A stretch of 64,000 bases of DNA from Streptomyces sp. VRA16 Mangrove soil. Lineage in GTDB: Bacteria > Actinomycetota > Actinomycetes > Streptomycetales > Streptomycetaceae. The stretch's first letter is position 1, and every line of letters starts with the position of its first letter. The translations under genes and the position numbers were made by a program. Shown piece after piece: positions 11,651-19,979 of the stretch. The notes beneath the pieces are model-generated. The model was not told where the DNA came from. It ran no database searches and saw nothing but the letters and a program-made list of their open reading frames with translations. The stretch lies in the NCBI RefSeq assembly GCF_017377775.1, contig NZ_JAFVLN010000004.1, positions 62,001-126,000 of the forward strand, given 5' to 3'.

Positions 11651-12622
11651 CTAGTCCCTCAAATACCCGGGGATCCACTGCAGTTGGACGGCCTGCTGGA
11701 CCGCACCGCCGCCCTCGTGGTCGTTGAAGGCGTACACCTCCATCGAACGCTCGCTGCCCGCCCAGTGGTTGTACGCGGCGAACACGGTCGACGGCGGGCA
11801 GGTCAGGTCCTCGAGAGCGGCCGAGAACAGACCGGGCGCGCCGGCGCGGGCCGCGAAGTTCATGCCGTCGAAGTAGGACAGCGTGCGGAAGACGCGCTCG
11901 TCCTCGCCGATGTGCGTCTTGAGGTAGAGGGCGATCTCCCGGTACGGGTGGCGCTCGGTCAGGGTGGCCGCGCGCCCGAAGTGGCACAGGAACGGCACGT
12001 CGGGCGCCGCCGCCTTCAGGTCGGGGACCAGGCCCGCGACGGCGATGGTGATGCCGCCGCCCTGGCTGCCGCCGGTCACGGCCACGCGCGAGGCGTCCAC
12101 GAGCGGGTGCGAGCGGGCCGCCTCCACCGCGCGCACGGCGTCGGTGTAGACGCGACGGTAGAAGTAGTCGTGCGGGTCCTGGATGCCCTGGGTCATGAAG
12201 CCCGAGACCGCGGGAGCGCTGCCGACCGGGTCGGGGGTGTGGCCGACGGAGCCGCCGCTGCCCTGGCCGCGGGTGTCCATCACGAAGTGCGCGAACCCGG
12301 CGGCGGCCCACTGCAGATGGGTGTGCGGCAGGCCGCGGCCGCCGTTGTAGCCGATGTACTGGACGACGGCGGGTATCGGCTCCGCGGTGTTCGCGGGCAG
12401 GATCAGCCAGCCCTTCACGGGATGCCCGCCGAAGCCGGCGAACGTAACGTCGAAGACGTCCACCGCGGTGTAGGGGACCTCGACGGGCTCGAAGCGCGCG
12501 TCGAGGTCGTGTTCCCTCGCCTCGGCCAGCGTCTTCTCCCAGAAGGCGTCGAAGTCGTCCGGGGCGGTCAGTGACGGCTTGAAAGCACGCAGTTCGTCGA
12601 GCGACAGGTCGAAATGAGGCAC
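11651..12622 (-). CDS. Acetyl xylan esterase / cephalosporin-C deacetylase family hydrolase
   Basis: A 323-residue alpha/beta hydrolase of the AXE1 family, which removes acetyl groups from xylo-oligosaccharides and other small acetylated compounds. The oxyanion-region YIGYNGGRG and the nucleophile elbow GGSQGGG are clear, and a late NHWAGSER region holds the likely catalytic His. GTG 12622 is chosen because family proteins begin just before FDLSLDELR; the much longer open frame upstream is antisense to gnd. No signal peptide, so it is intracellular. It is divergent from gnd. Confidence 0.9.
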   Translation of the reverse strand: MPHFDLSLDELRAFKPSLTAPDDFDAFWEKTLAEAREHDLDARFEPVEVPYTAVDVFDVTFAGFGGHPVKGWLILPANTAEPIPAVVQYIGYNGGRGLPHTHLQWAAAGFAHFVMDTRGQGSGGSVGHTPDPVGSAPAVSGFMTQGIQDPHDYFYRRVYTDAVRAVEAARSHPLVDASRVAVTGGSQGGGITIAVAGLVPDLKAAAPDVPFLCHFGRAATLTERHPYREIALYLKTHIGEDERVFRTLSYFDGMNFAARAGAPGLFSAALEDLTCPPSTVFAAYNHWAGSERSMEVYAFNDHEGGGAVQQAVQLQWIPGYLRD

Positions 12623-12733
12623 GCACGGCTCCAGATTCGTAGAGAGTCCTCGGGGGGACGGACGTAAACCTAACTCCTCACCCCTGCCCAACTGAACAAG
12701 ATCTTTCATTTTCCCAATCCAGGAGCGACAGGC

Positions 12734-14173
12734 ATGAGCACTACAGCCCAGATCGGTGTCACGGGCCTCGCGGTGATGGGCCGCAACCTCGCCCGGAACT
12801 TCGCCCGGAACGGATACACGGTCGCCCTCCACAACCGCACCGCGTCCCGTACGCACGCGCTGGTGAAGGAGTTCGGCGAGGAGGGCATCTTCGTCCCGAC
12901 CGAGACGGCCGAGGAGTTCGTGGCCGCCCTGGAACGCCCGCGGCGGCTCGTCATCATGGTGAAGGCCGGCGAGGCGACGGACGCCGTGATCCAGGAGTTC
13001 GCCCCGCTCCTCGAACCCGGCGACATGATCATCGACGGCGGCAACGCGCACTTCGCGGACACCCGCCGCCGCGAGAAGGACCTGCGCGAGCAGGGCATCC
13101 ACTTCGTCGGCACCGGGATCTCCGGCGGCGAGGAGGGCGCGCTGCACGGGCCGAGCATCATGCCCGGCGGCAGCGTCGAGTCGTACGCCTCGCTGGGTCC
13201 GATGCTGGAGCGGATCTCGGCCAAGGCGGGCAACTGCGAACCGTGCGTCACCCACGTCGGCCCGGACGGCGCGGGGCACTTCGTGAAGATGGTGCACAAC
13301 GGCATCGAGTACGCGGACATGCAACTCATCGGCGAGGCCTACCAGTTGCTGCGTGACGTCGCCGGGTGCTCCCCCGAGCGGATCGCCGAGATCTTCCGCA
13401 CCTGGAACGAGGGGCGCCTCGACTCCTACCTGATCGACATCACGGCGGACGTGCTGGCGCACACCGACGCGGCCACGGACCGGCCGTTCGTCGACATCGT
13501 CCAGGACCAGGCCGAGCAGAAGGGCACCGGCCGCTGGACGGTGCAGATCGCGCTCGACCTGGGCGTGCCGGTGTCCGGCATCGCGGAGGCGGTGTTCGCG
13601 CGCTCGCTGTCCGGGCACGCCGAACTGCGGGACGCGTCGCGGCACTTGGCGGGCCCGAAGCCGGACGCGCTGAGCGAACCGGAGGCCGCGGCCTTCGCCG
13701 ACAAGGTCGAACAGGCGCTGTACGCCTCGAAGATCGTCTCCTACACGCAGGGCTTCCACGAGATCGCCGCGGGCAGCGAGACGTACGACTGGGACATCGA
13801 CCTGGGCGCGGTGGCCCGCATCTGGCGCGGCGGCTGCATCATCCGGGCCGCCTTCCTGGACCGGATCACGGCGGCGTACGAGGCCGAGCCGGGCCTCGTC
13901 AGCCTGCTCTCCGACAAGGGGTTCGCCGACGAGATCGCGGCGGCGCAGGACGACTGGCGGGCCGTCCTGGTCGCCGCGACCACGCAGGGGGTGCCCACGC
14001 CGGGCTTCGCCGCGGCGCTCGCGTACTACGACGCGCTGCGCGCCGAGCGCCTGCCGGCCGCGCTCACGCAGGGCCAGCGGGACTTCTTCGGCGCGCACAC
14101 GTACCGGCGCACCGACCGGGAGGGCTCGTTCCACACGCTGTGGGGCGGTGACCGCTCCGAGGTCGAGGCGTAG
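12734..14173 (+). CDS. gnd: 6-phosphogluconate dehydrogenase (NADP+, decarboxylating)
   Basis: A 479-residue enzyme of the oxidative pentose phosphate pathway converting 6-phosphogluconate to ribulose-5-phosphate with NADPH and CO2. The N-terminal nucleotide fold has GLAVMGRNLARN, the substrate motif is GISGGEEGALHGPSIMPGG, and catalytic Lys/Asn lie in HFVKMVHNGIEYADMQ. Length matches the long dimeric form. CAGGAG precedes ATG 12734. It is convergent with the small proline-rich gene. Confidence 0.97.
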   Translation: MSTTAQIGVTGLAVMGRNLARNFARNGYTVALHNRTASRTHALVKEFGEEGIFVPTETAEEFVAALERPRRLVIMVKAGEATDAVIQEFAPLLEPGDMIIDGGNAHFADTRRREKDLREQGIHFVGTGISGGEEGALHGPSIMPGGSVESYASLGPMLERISAKAGNCEPCVTHVGPDGAGHFVKMVHNGIEYADMQLIGEAYQLLRDVAGCSPERIAEIFRTWNEGRLDSYLIDITADVLAHTDAATDRPFVDIVQDQAEQKGTGRWTVQIALDLGVPVSGIAEAVFARSLSGHAELRDASRHLAGPKPDALSEPEAAAFADKVEQALYASKIVSYTQGFHEIAAGSETYDWDIDLGAVARIWRGGCIIRAAFLDRITAAYEAEPGLVSLLSDKGFADEIAAAQDDWRAVLVAATTQGVPTPGFAAALAYYDALRAERLPAALTQGQRDFFGAHTYRRTDREGSFHTLWGGDRSEVEA

Positions 14174-14179
14174 TCACCG

Positions 14180-14401
14180 CTAGACCGGCGACGGCTCGGG
14201 CTCCGGTGGTGTCGGGTCGGGGTCCGGGGTCGGTCCGGGCGGGACCGGGGACGGCGAGGGTTCCGGCACGGGCCGGGGCTTCGGCGTCGGGAACGGATCC
14301 GGGAGCGGCCCCGGGTCCGGCCGGTCGGGTCCCGGGCCCGGACTCGGCCCGGGGCCGGGCACGGGTCCCGGCGGGACGGGGTCGGGGAACGGGTGGGTCA
14401 T
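14180..14401 (-). CDS. Small proline-rich protein (PGP-type repeats), unknown function
   Basis: A 73-residue protein made almost entirely of Pro, Gly, Asp, Ser and Thr, with runs such as PGPVPGPGPSPGPGP and PTPDPDPTPPEPEP. It begins MTHPFPDPVPPG and has no signal peptide, membrane helix or known domain. TTGGAGG lies 8 nt before ATG 14401, which supports real translation. The composition predicts an extended, disordered or polyproline-II chain. The larger open frame upstream in the same phase is not supported by a start signal. Confidence 0.6.
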   Translation of the reverse strand: MTHPFPDPVPPGPVPGPGPSPGPGPDRPDPGPLPDPFPTPKPRPVPEPSPSPVPPGPTPDPDPTPPEPEPSPV

Positions 14402-14514
14402 GGCGGTGCCTCCAACGGTTCGGAGGGGGTACGCCGGACGCGCCACTGGGCGGCCGGTGCACTTCCACTGTCTCCCGGGGCGCGTGCCCACGCCCGCCGG
14501 GTCCACGCGTCCTT

Positions 14515-14946
14515 TCAGCCGTCCGTACGTACGAGTCGCACGACTGGAATGTCCCGGCTTGTCTTCTTCTGGTACTCCGCGTAGCGCGGGAACAGCTCGA
14601 CGAGGGAGTCCCAGACCCGGGCCTTCTCCTCGGCCGGCAGGGTCTCGGCGCGCGCCGTGAACCGCTCGGTGCCGACCCGCAGCCGTACGTCCGGGTTGGC
14701 CTGCAGGTTCACGTACCACAGGGGGTGCTTGTCGGAGCCGCCGTACGAGGCCACGATCAGCAGGTCGTCGCCGTCGCGCCCGTAGATGAGCACGGTGCGA
14801 CGCCACTGCCCCGACTTGCGGCCCTGGTAGTCGAGGAGCAGGCAGGGCACGCCCTGGATGGTGGTGCCCTTGGTCCCGCCGGACTCCTCGTACGTACGGG
14901 CCTGGTCGGCGACCCACCCGGTGGGGCTGATGACGACGTCGGTCAT
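14515..14946 (-). CDS. Nitroreductase/quinone reductase family protein (F420-dependent, DDN-like)
   Basis: A 143-residue single-domain protein of the deazaflavin-dependent oxidoreductase family, which uses reduced coenzyme F420 to reduce quinones or nitro compounds. Family features are TTIQGVPCLLLDYQGRKSGQWRRTVLIYG, then ASYGGSDKHPLWYVNLQANPDV. It starts at ATG 14946 with a GAGGAGCC leader. It lies in the same direction as, and downstream of, the racemase-like gene. Confidence 0.9.
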   Translation of the reverse strand: MTDVVISPTGWVADQARTYEESGGTKGTTIQGVPCLLLDYQGRKSGQWRRTVLIYGRDGDDLLIVASYGGSDKHPLWYVNLQANPDVRLRVGTERFTARAETLPAEEKARVWDSLVELFPRYAEYQKKTSRDIPVVRLVRTDG

Positions 14947-14990
14947 GACGGCTCCTCGTCCCTCGACTGCGCTGCGGTCAGCTCCTCAGG

Positions 14991-15659
14991 CTAGACGGAC
15001 ATCACCCGCGCGCACTCCGCGGCCGCGGCGGCGAGTCCCGGGCCGGGGCTGGAGAGGACGGGGACGGTGGTGCGGGTGCGGTCGGCGGCGTCGGTCAGGG
15101 ACGCCTGGGCGAGGACGACCGCGTCGGCATCGGTGACGGTGTCGAGGACGGCAGCGACCTGGTCGAGGTAGGTCTCGCGCTCCCCGGCGAGGAACAGCTC
15201 CCAGACGTCCTCCACCAGCAGGGTGCGCACCTCGACGGGGCGGCCCGCGCGGGCCGCCTCCTCCTCCACCAGGGCTACGGTCGGGCCGAGCGTGCTGTGG
15301 GTGGTGGCGACCACGACGACGCGCGGCCCCTCGGCGACGGCGAGCGCGGCCATCGGCCGGTCGACGCGGAGCACCGGCACTCCGGCCTCGGCGGCCAGGG
15401 CCTGGGCGACGGCGCCGATGCTGGAGCAGGTGCACAGCACGACGGCGGCGCCGTCGTCGGCCGCCGCCTTCAGGAGCGTACGGATGTCGCCGGTGACGGA
15501 GTCGGGCCCGTGCTCCCTGGCCCGCTCCAGCAGTTCCTCGCGGACGATGTGGCGCAGGGCGAGGCCGGGGTGAGCGGCGTCGCGCAGGGCGTCGAAGACG
15601 GGGACGTGGACGGGCGAGGTGTGCAGGAGCGCCAGATGCATGTCCGGCACCCTACTCAC
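14991..15659 (-). CDS. Aspartate/glutamate racemase family protein
   Basis: A protein of up to 222 residues with the two-lobed Asp/Glu racemase fold, where paired cysteines exchange protons. The first active-site region is VVLCTCSSIG. The second lobe shows VVVVATTHSTLGPTV but ends in VVLAQASLT, with no cysteine where a true racemase has its second one. It may therefore be a non-racemase member such as a decarboxylase or maleate-isomerase-like enzyme. The start may be ATG 15659 or ATG 15641 (HLALLHTSPVHV). It lies between GNAT and F420-reductase genes, downstream of panD. Confidence 0.8.
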   Translation of the reverse strand: MSRVPDMHLALLHTSPVHVPVFDALRDAAHPGLALRHIVREELLERAREHGPDSVTGDIRTLLKAAADDGAAVVLCTCSSIGAVAQALAAEAGVPVLRVDRPMAALAVAEGPRVVVVATTHSTLGPTVALVEEEAARAGRPVEVRTLLVEDVWELFLAGERETYLDQVAAVLDTVTDADAVVLAQASLTDAADRTRTTVPVLSSPGPGLAAAAAECARVMSV

Positions 15660-15683
15660 CCGCCGTTCACCGGTTTCCGCAGG

Positions 15684-16037
15684 TCACCACTTGTTCGGAT
15701 CGGCCTCCACGGCGGCCTTCGCGGCGGCGAGCAGCTCATCGGGGACGGCCGGGGCCTCGCCGGGGTGACGGGCTGCCCACTTCACGACGAACGGGCACAG
15801 CGGCGCCACCACGATCGACTCCCGGGCGGCGATCGCGTACAGCTCACGGGCGAGCGAGCCGCCGATGCCCTTCCCCTCGTGCGCGGGCTCCACGATGGTG
15901 TGCACCGGCACGAGGGCACGCTGCGGCTCGTCGAGGACGAAGTACTGGATGTATCCGGCGACTTCGCCGTCGGCACCGCCCACGCGGGCCCTCAGCAGGC
16001 CCGCGTCGCGGTCGTCGTGGATCTCGATGTCGCTCAT
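15684..16037 (-). CDS. GNAT family N-acetyltransferase (YjdJ-like)
   Basis: A 117-residue small acetyltransferase. It contains the acetyl-CoA pyrophosphate loop in HEGKGIGGSLARELY and a late CPFVVKWAARHPG, both diagnostic of the short YjdJ group. ATG 16037 is preferred over ATG 16043. It lies downstream of panD in the same direction. The acceptor is unknown. Confidence 0.9.
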   Translation of the reverse strand: MSDIEIHDDRDAGLLRARVGGADGEVAGYIQYFVLDEPQRALVPVHTIVEPAHEGKGIGGSLARELYAIAARESIVVAPLCPFVVKWAARHPGEAPAVPDELLAAAKAAVEADPNKW

Positions 16038-16063
16038 GGTCACTCCCGGGTGTGCGGGTGACC
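16038..16063. terminator. Inverted repeat between panD and GNAT gene
   Basis: GGTCAC and GTGACC arms with a 14-nt spacer lie in the 30-bp gap after panD. It may be a weak terminator or processing hairpin. Confidence 0.35.
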
Positions 16064-16067
16064 GGCC

Positions 16068-16493
16068 TCAGCGTGCGGCGGGCACCGCCTGAGGGCTGCG
16101 CCGCTGGTCGCCGCCGGGGACCGGCTCGGACGGATCCGCGCCGAGCGCCACGATCCTGTTGTCCCGGTCCACGTGCACGACCTTGGGCCGCAGCATTCGC
16201 GCCTCGGCGTCGTCGACCTGAGCGTAACTGATGATGATCACCAGGTCGCCGGGGTGGACGAGATGGGCCGCCGCCCCGTTGATCCCGATCACGCCGGACC
16301 CCCGCTCCCCTTCGATGACGTACGTCTCGAGCCGGGCCCCGTTGTCGATGTCGACGATGTGCACGAGCTCGCCGGGCAGCAGGTCAGCGGCGTCGAGAAG
16401 ATCGGCGTCGATGGTGACCGAGCCGACGTAGTGCAGGTCGGCCTGGGTGACGGTGGCACGGTGAATCTTGGACTTGAACATGGTGCGCAACAT
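16068..16493 (-). CDS. panD: Aspartate 1-decarboxylase
   Basis: A 141-residue pyruvoyl enzyme making beta-alanine from aspartate for pantothenate and CoA synthesis. The self-cleavage site HYVGS places the pyruvoyl-forming serine at residue 25, exactly as in characterised PanD proteins. That fixes the start at ATG 16493, with TAGGAG 7 nt upstream. [13 protein letters not shown] is the conserved substrate-side segment. The open frame upstream of this start is not part of the family. Confidence 0.95.
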   Translation of the reverse strand: MLRTMFKSKIHRATVTQADLHYVGSVTIDADLLDAADLLPGELVHIVDIDNGARLETYVIEGERGSGVIGINGAAAHLVHPGDLVIIISYAQVDDAEARMLRPKVVHVDRDNRIVALGADPSEPVPGGDQRRSPQAVPAAR

Positions 16494-17185
16494 CGCGGTA
16501 CTCCTACAGGTAGGCTCCCTGCCTGCGTTTTTGCAGGTCAAGTGCTTCTCGTCCACGGTACAACCAGTCCCGGGTCCGGGCAGCTTCCCCCAGGTTTTTG
16601 CAGCACTCATGCTGACGGAACGCCGACTTTCCTGATGAGGCGTCAGCTTTCGGGTCGCCCCCTTGGTGGAAGCCAGCACCGGCCACTCCGAGTACCTCGG
16701 TCACGCGACCAGACCACAGGTGGAACGGCCCGGCGGAACGTAGCACCCATTCCCCGGCTACCGAAACCGGGGATTCTCGCGACCATGGTCCTGGTCCCGA
16801 GTTGACACTGTGGCGGTGGCATCCGGAGACCTCGGATGCCTACCCCACGCGACGCACCAGGAGCATCTGCATTGAAGCCGTCGAACACATCGGACATTCC
16901 GGCGGCGGCCGACCCCGACTCCCCCGTCCCGGAACACGTCACCGACGAGGCGGTCGCCGTCGTGTTCGGGCGGCGAAGCGGCGGATGAGTGCTCGGGTGG
17001 CGGGCGCGCTGGGCAGTACTCGTGCTGAAAGGCCCGTTCTGCTGCGGTCGAGACAGGCACGGTGCTCGGCGCGTCGCCGGGGGTCCCCGTTCCACCGCCC
17101 GCCCCGCACACCCGTAGAAGTCGAGGGGCCCGGTCACCTGACGGCGACACGGGCCCCTGGGCTGCCTGCGTGGCTCGTTCCCGAA
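16494..17185. other. Sparse region upstream of panD
   Basis: About 690 bp with no convincing large gene. It contains two copies of GTTTTTGCAG (16527-16536 and 16594-16603) close to the panD start, a 6-bp CCCCGG hairpin at 16752-16772, and one possible short ORF at 16872-16988. Longer frames here on both strands have poor codon use and no family resemblance. Confidence 0.5.
16872..16988 (+). CDS. Possible 38-aa acidic peptide
   Basis: A short frame starting at TTG 16872, with AGGAG 8 nt upstream, encodes 38 residues. It begins MKPSNTSDIP (TTG read as Met) and ends in VVFGRRSGG. An in-frame ATG at 16836 would add 12 residues. The reading is acidic in the middle and contains no Cys, Trp or Tyr. 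The good ribosome site is the main support. I recognise no family; a regulatory or modified peptide is possible, and chance is also possible. Confidence 0.3.
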   Translation: MKPSNTSDIPAAADPDSPVPEHVTDEAVAVVFGRRSGG

Positions 17186-17344
17186 CTACGCTCCGGAATC
17201 GGGGGAGTTCGGGAGGGACTTGTTGCACACGTACCACCAGTCGGCGGCCCAGTCCTGCATGGCTGTGCCCGTGGCCCTTCCACTGCCCGCAGCAGCCACA
17301 ACGGCGAGCAGTGCGCCGGCACCCGCGCCAGCGATGCTCTTCAT
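17186..17344 (-). CDS. Small secreted or anchored peptide (52 aa)
   Basis: ATG 17344 follows a GAGGGAG site by about 8 nt and opens a 52-residue frame ending at 17186. It starts MKSIAGAGAGALLAVVAAAG, a short signal-like segment with Lys2 and an Ala/Leu/Val core. A short mature part with QDWAADWWYVCNKSLP follows. It has three Trp and a single Cys. It lies 93 bp downstream of, and in the same direction as, the secreted peptidoglycan-binding protein. It is probably co-transcribed and exported to the same place. No family recognised. Confidence 0.55.
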   Translation of the reverse strand: MKSIAGAGAGALLAVVAAAGSGRATGTAMQDWAADWWYVCNKSLPNSPDSGA

Positions 17345-17437
17345 CAGCAATGCTCCCTCTCGAAGGTCTCCTCGAACATGGGCCGGAGTGCATGCGGCCG
17401 CACGCGTCGGAACGCAGCGGCTCGTGCGCCGGATGCG

Positions 17438-17851
17438 TCAAAGACGCTCGCACTTCGCGCCGTTGGGGTACCGGTACCAGCGCCATTCCACGACGTTGCG
17501 GGTGTTGGGGCCGTAGATCCCGTCGGCCGTCTGTCCGGTCGCGCTCTGCAGCGACCGCACGGCGGCCTCGGTCTTGGCGCCGTAGATTCCGTCGGTGCCC
17601 CCGGTGTCCATCCCATAGCAGATGGTCAGGGCGAACTGCAGTTCCTCGACCCCGTCGCCGGTGGAGCCCCGGCTCATGACACAAGAGGTCGACCCCCAAC
17701 TGGTCGTGGGGACATGGGTCCCGTAGTCGCCCCGGACGACGCCCGTGGACGTGGAACAGTAGCCATCGGCCGCCGCCGCGGTGGGGGCTGTGACCAGGAC
17801 GCCTCCCACGACTGCGGCAAGGGTGGCCAGGGCCGCCAAGGTACGTTTCAC
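17438..17851 (-). CDS. Secreted peptidoglycan-binding domain protein
   Basis: A 137-residue exported protein. GTG 17851 is chosen because a GGGAGAA site precedes it and it begins directly with a signal peptide (KRTLAALATLAAVVGG, cleavage near AAAADG). The mature part has a PG_binding_1 fold at about residues 65-125, with the repeated GTDGIYGAKTEAAV / TADGIYGPNTRN pattern. Cysteines in YCSTS, SCVMS, TICYG and AKCERL could form disulfides. It has no catalytic domain, so it probably only attaches to the wall. Confidence 0.85.
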   Translation of the reverse strand: MKRTLAALATLAAVVGGVLVTAPTAAAADGYCSTSTGVVRGDYGTHVPTTSWGSTSCVMSRGSTGDGVEELQFALTICYGMDTGGTDGIYGAKTEAAVRSLQSATGQTADGIYGPNTRNVVEWRWYRYPNGAKCERL

Positions 17852-18503
17852 GTAAGTGTTCTCCCAGGTGCAGAGGAACGGCAGGAGCGGAGAACGGGGC
17901 TGCCGGGGCGACGGCCGGCGTGAGCCATCAGCCCCGGAGCCCCCTCTGCGCTCCGACGACACCGACAACCTAGAGCGGCAACGATCACCGCACTGAACGA
18001 TCCGTGCGCAGATCGTAGACATTCAGCGCACGGTACCCGCTCGGACTGAGCCCGTACACCTCACGGAAGGAACGACTGGAGAGCACCGGGCCGCTGAAAC
18101 GCCGGGCAATTCGACGGCACCCACGGCCTGAGCGGCGCCGCTCGCTTCGCTCCTCCCAGGAGCCCCGCAAGGCTGGCCCGCTCTCTGGCCCGCTCTTCCT
18201 TGCCGGCGATGCCCGGGGCGTGCGCCCCGGCGGTGATGGTGACGGCAATGTCGAGCGCACACCCTCCCGGTGTGTGTCGAGCGAGACGACGCGCGCGAGT
18301 TGCTGCGCCGAGTCGTCCATAGCCATGGGGCGCAAGAACTCGACGCCCGCGTCCCCCGTCTGCTCGACGCCGTGCTGGACGAGGTCGACCGGCACGCCGA
18401 CATCGCGTGACCCCCGCAGGTCAGGAACGCAGCCACAGGGGGATCCTGCTCCGTGACGACGAAGCTCGACGTCCCGCTCGCGGGAACGTGTTAGAAAGCC
18501 GGG
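17852..18503. other. Decayed intergenic region
   Basis: About 650 bp between the wall-binding protein and the serine hydrolase. It carries an AraC-type tail fragment (17985-18130, minus). A 46-codon plus-strand frame at 18270-18410 (starts VCVERDDARE, ends EVDRHADIA) looks protein-like but lacks a ribosome site. No complete gene is supported. Confidence 0.5.
17985..18130 (-). pseudogene. AraC-family regulator, C-terminal remnant
   Basis: The frame reads SSRSFREVYGLSPSGYRAL. This closely matches the second helix-turn-helix end of AraC/XylS regulators (HFSRAFRxxYGxSPxxYR). Nothing recognisable as the first helix or the sensor domain lies upstream in the same frame, so this is a truncated relic. 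Confidence 0.5.
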
Positions 18504-19931
18504 ATGCGATCTCAGCGCACTCTGCTTCCCCGTTCGGCGCCGGTCGCCTCGGGGATATCGTCGCGTTCGATCCTCACCCTGCTGGACAGGCTCGAAGCGC
18601 GATCAGGCGAAAGCCACTCCCTTATGGTCGTCCACGGCGGTCACGTGGTGGCCGAAGGCTGGTGGGCGCCGTACTCGGCCGACCGACCGCACCTTCTCTA
18701 CTCCCTGACCAAGTCGTTCACATCTGTTGCCGTGGGGCTCGCGATCGGGGACGGGCTGCTCTCGCTGGACGACCGTGTGGTGGACGTGCTGCCCGACCGC
18801 GTTCCGGCCCACATCTCGGAGCAGGGGCGCCGCATCACCGTTCATCACTTGCTGTCCATGACGTGCGGGCACCCCACCGACAGCCTCGCCGAGGCGTGGC
18901 AGCGGGAACCCGACGACTTGGTGAAGGGCTTCTTGAGCCTGCCGTTCGACACGGCCCAGGGAACACGCCACGTCTACGACAACTCGACCACCCACATTCT
19001 GGCCCGGATGGTGGAACGGGTCACGGGCCGCGGTCTTGCGGAGTTCCTCGACGCGCGCCTGTTCGCGCCAATGGGCATCGACCACGCCGAGTGGGATCGG
19101 GTGGCCAACGGCGACGTCTTCGGGTTCCACGGACTGCACCTGACGACCGAGGCCGTCGCCGCCTTCGGTGAACTGCTGCGGCGCGGAGGCACGTGGGGCG
19201 AGCGACAACTCGTCCCGCGCAGTTGGGTGGAGCTGGCGACCAGTCGGCACATCGACAGTGAGTGGATTCTGGACGGGGTGGATCAGGCGGACTTCTCCTA
19301 CGGTTACGGCTACCAGTTCTGGATGTCGCGTCACGGCTACCACGGCCATGGCTCCTATGGGCAGCAGTGCGTGGTGGTCCCGTCCCACGACCTCGTCGTC
19401 GCCGTGACCGCCCAGGGAGAGGCCCAGGATGTGCTCGACGCGGTGTGGGAGTGCCTGCTGCCCGGCGTCGGTCAGGCGGGAAGCGCCCAGGACGACGCGA
19501 TCCTCGCCGACCGGCTGCAGCACCTGTCGCTGCACCCGGTGCCGGGTTCGGCCGCGCCGGGGCGTGGGGTCAGCGCGAAACTCGACGCCTCGGCGGAGGG
19601 GTCGGCCCTGCCCGACGGAACGACGGTCACCGTCGATCCCACCGACGGTGGATGGCTCGTACGATTCGAGTCGCTCTTCGATGTCGAGGTCGGCCACTGC
19701 GACTGGCGGGAGAGTGCCCCGCTCGGCAGACCTGTTGTGGCAGCCGGTGCCTGGCAGGGCAGCACCTACGTCGCCGACCTCTACGTCATCACCACCCCGC
19801 ACCGTGTTCGGCTGACCGTCGACGCCGACACGGCAACCGCGACGGCTACCTGGAGCACCCCGCCCCTGACCGGCCCCAGCCTGGAACTGCACGTTCGGTC
19901 ACCGCTGATGACACGACCTGACGTTGCCTGA
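18504..19931 (+). CDS. Serine hydrolase (beta-lactamase / DD-peptidase fold)
   Basis: A 475-residue class C beta-lactamase-like hydrolase. The nucleophile motif is S67-L-T-K70 (YSLTKSF), the second motif is YDN in HVYDNSTTH, and a HGSYGQ segment takes the place of the KTG/HxG motif. After the ~330-residue catalytic part comes a beta-rich C-terminal domain like those of esterase/6-aminohexanoate-dimer-hydrolase relatives. No signal peptide is visible. The start at ATG 18504 has only a weak ribosome site. Substrate unknown. Confidence 0.82.
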   Translation: MRSQRTLLPRSAPVASGISSRSILTLLDRLEARSGESHSLMVVHGGHVVAEGWWAPYSADRPHLLYSLTKSFTSVAVGLAIGDGLLSLDDRVVDVLPDRVPAHISEQGRRITVHHLLSMTCGHPTDSLAEAWQREPDDLVKGFLSLPFDTAQGTRHVYDNSTTHILARMVERVTGRGLAEFLDARLFAPMGIDHAEWDRVANGDVFGFHGLHLTTEAVAAFGELLRRGGTWGERQLVPRSWVELATSRHIDSEWILDGVDQADFSYGYGYQFWMSRHGYHGHGSYGQQCVVVPSHDLVVAVTAQGEAQDVLDAVWECLLPGVGQAGSAQDDAILADRLQHLSLHPVPGSAAPGRGVSAKLDASAEGSALPDGTTVTVDPTDGGWLVRFESLFDVEVGHCDWRESAPLGRPVVAAGAWQGSTYVADLYVITTPHRVRLTVDADTATATATWSTPPLTGPSLELHVRSPLMTRPDVA

Positions 19932-19979
19932 CAGGACTCGGGTGCGGATCCTCTCTGAGGTGAAGGTCGGACGCGAGCG

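Noticed and set aside
16802..17923. 373-codon plus-strand frame
   Set aside because: Arg/Gly/Pro-rich, no family likeness, and it covers the opposite-strand secreted proteins with clear signal peptides.
18270..18410. 46-aa gene on the plus strand
   Set aside because: Protein-like composition but no ribosome site and it lies in a decayed region; kept only as a note in the region entry.
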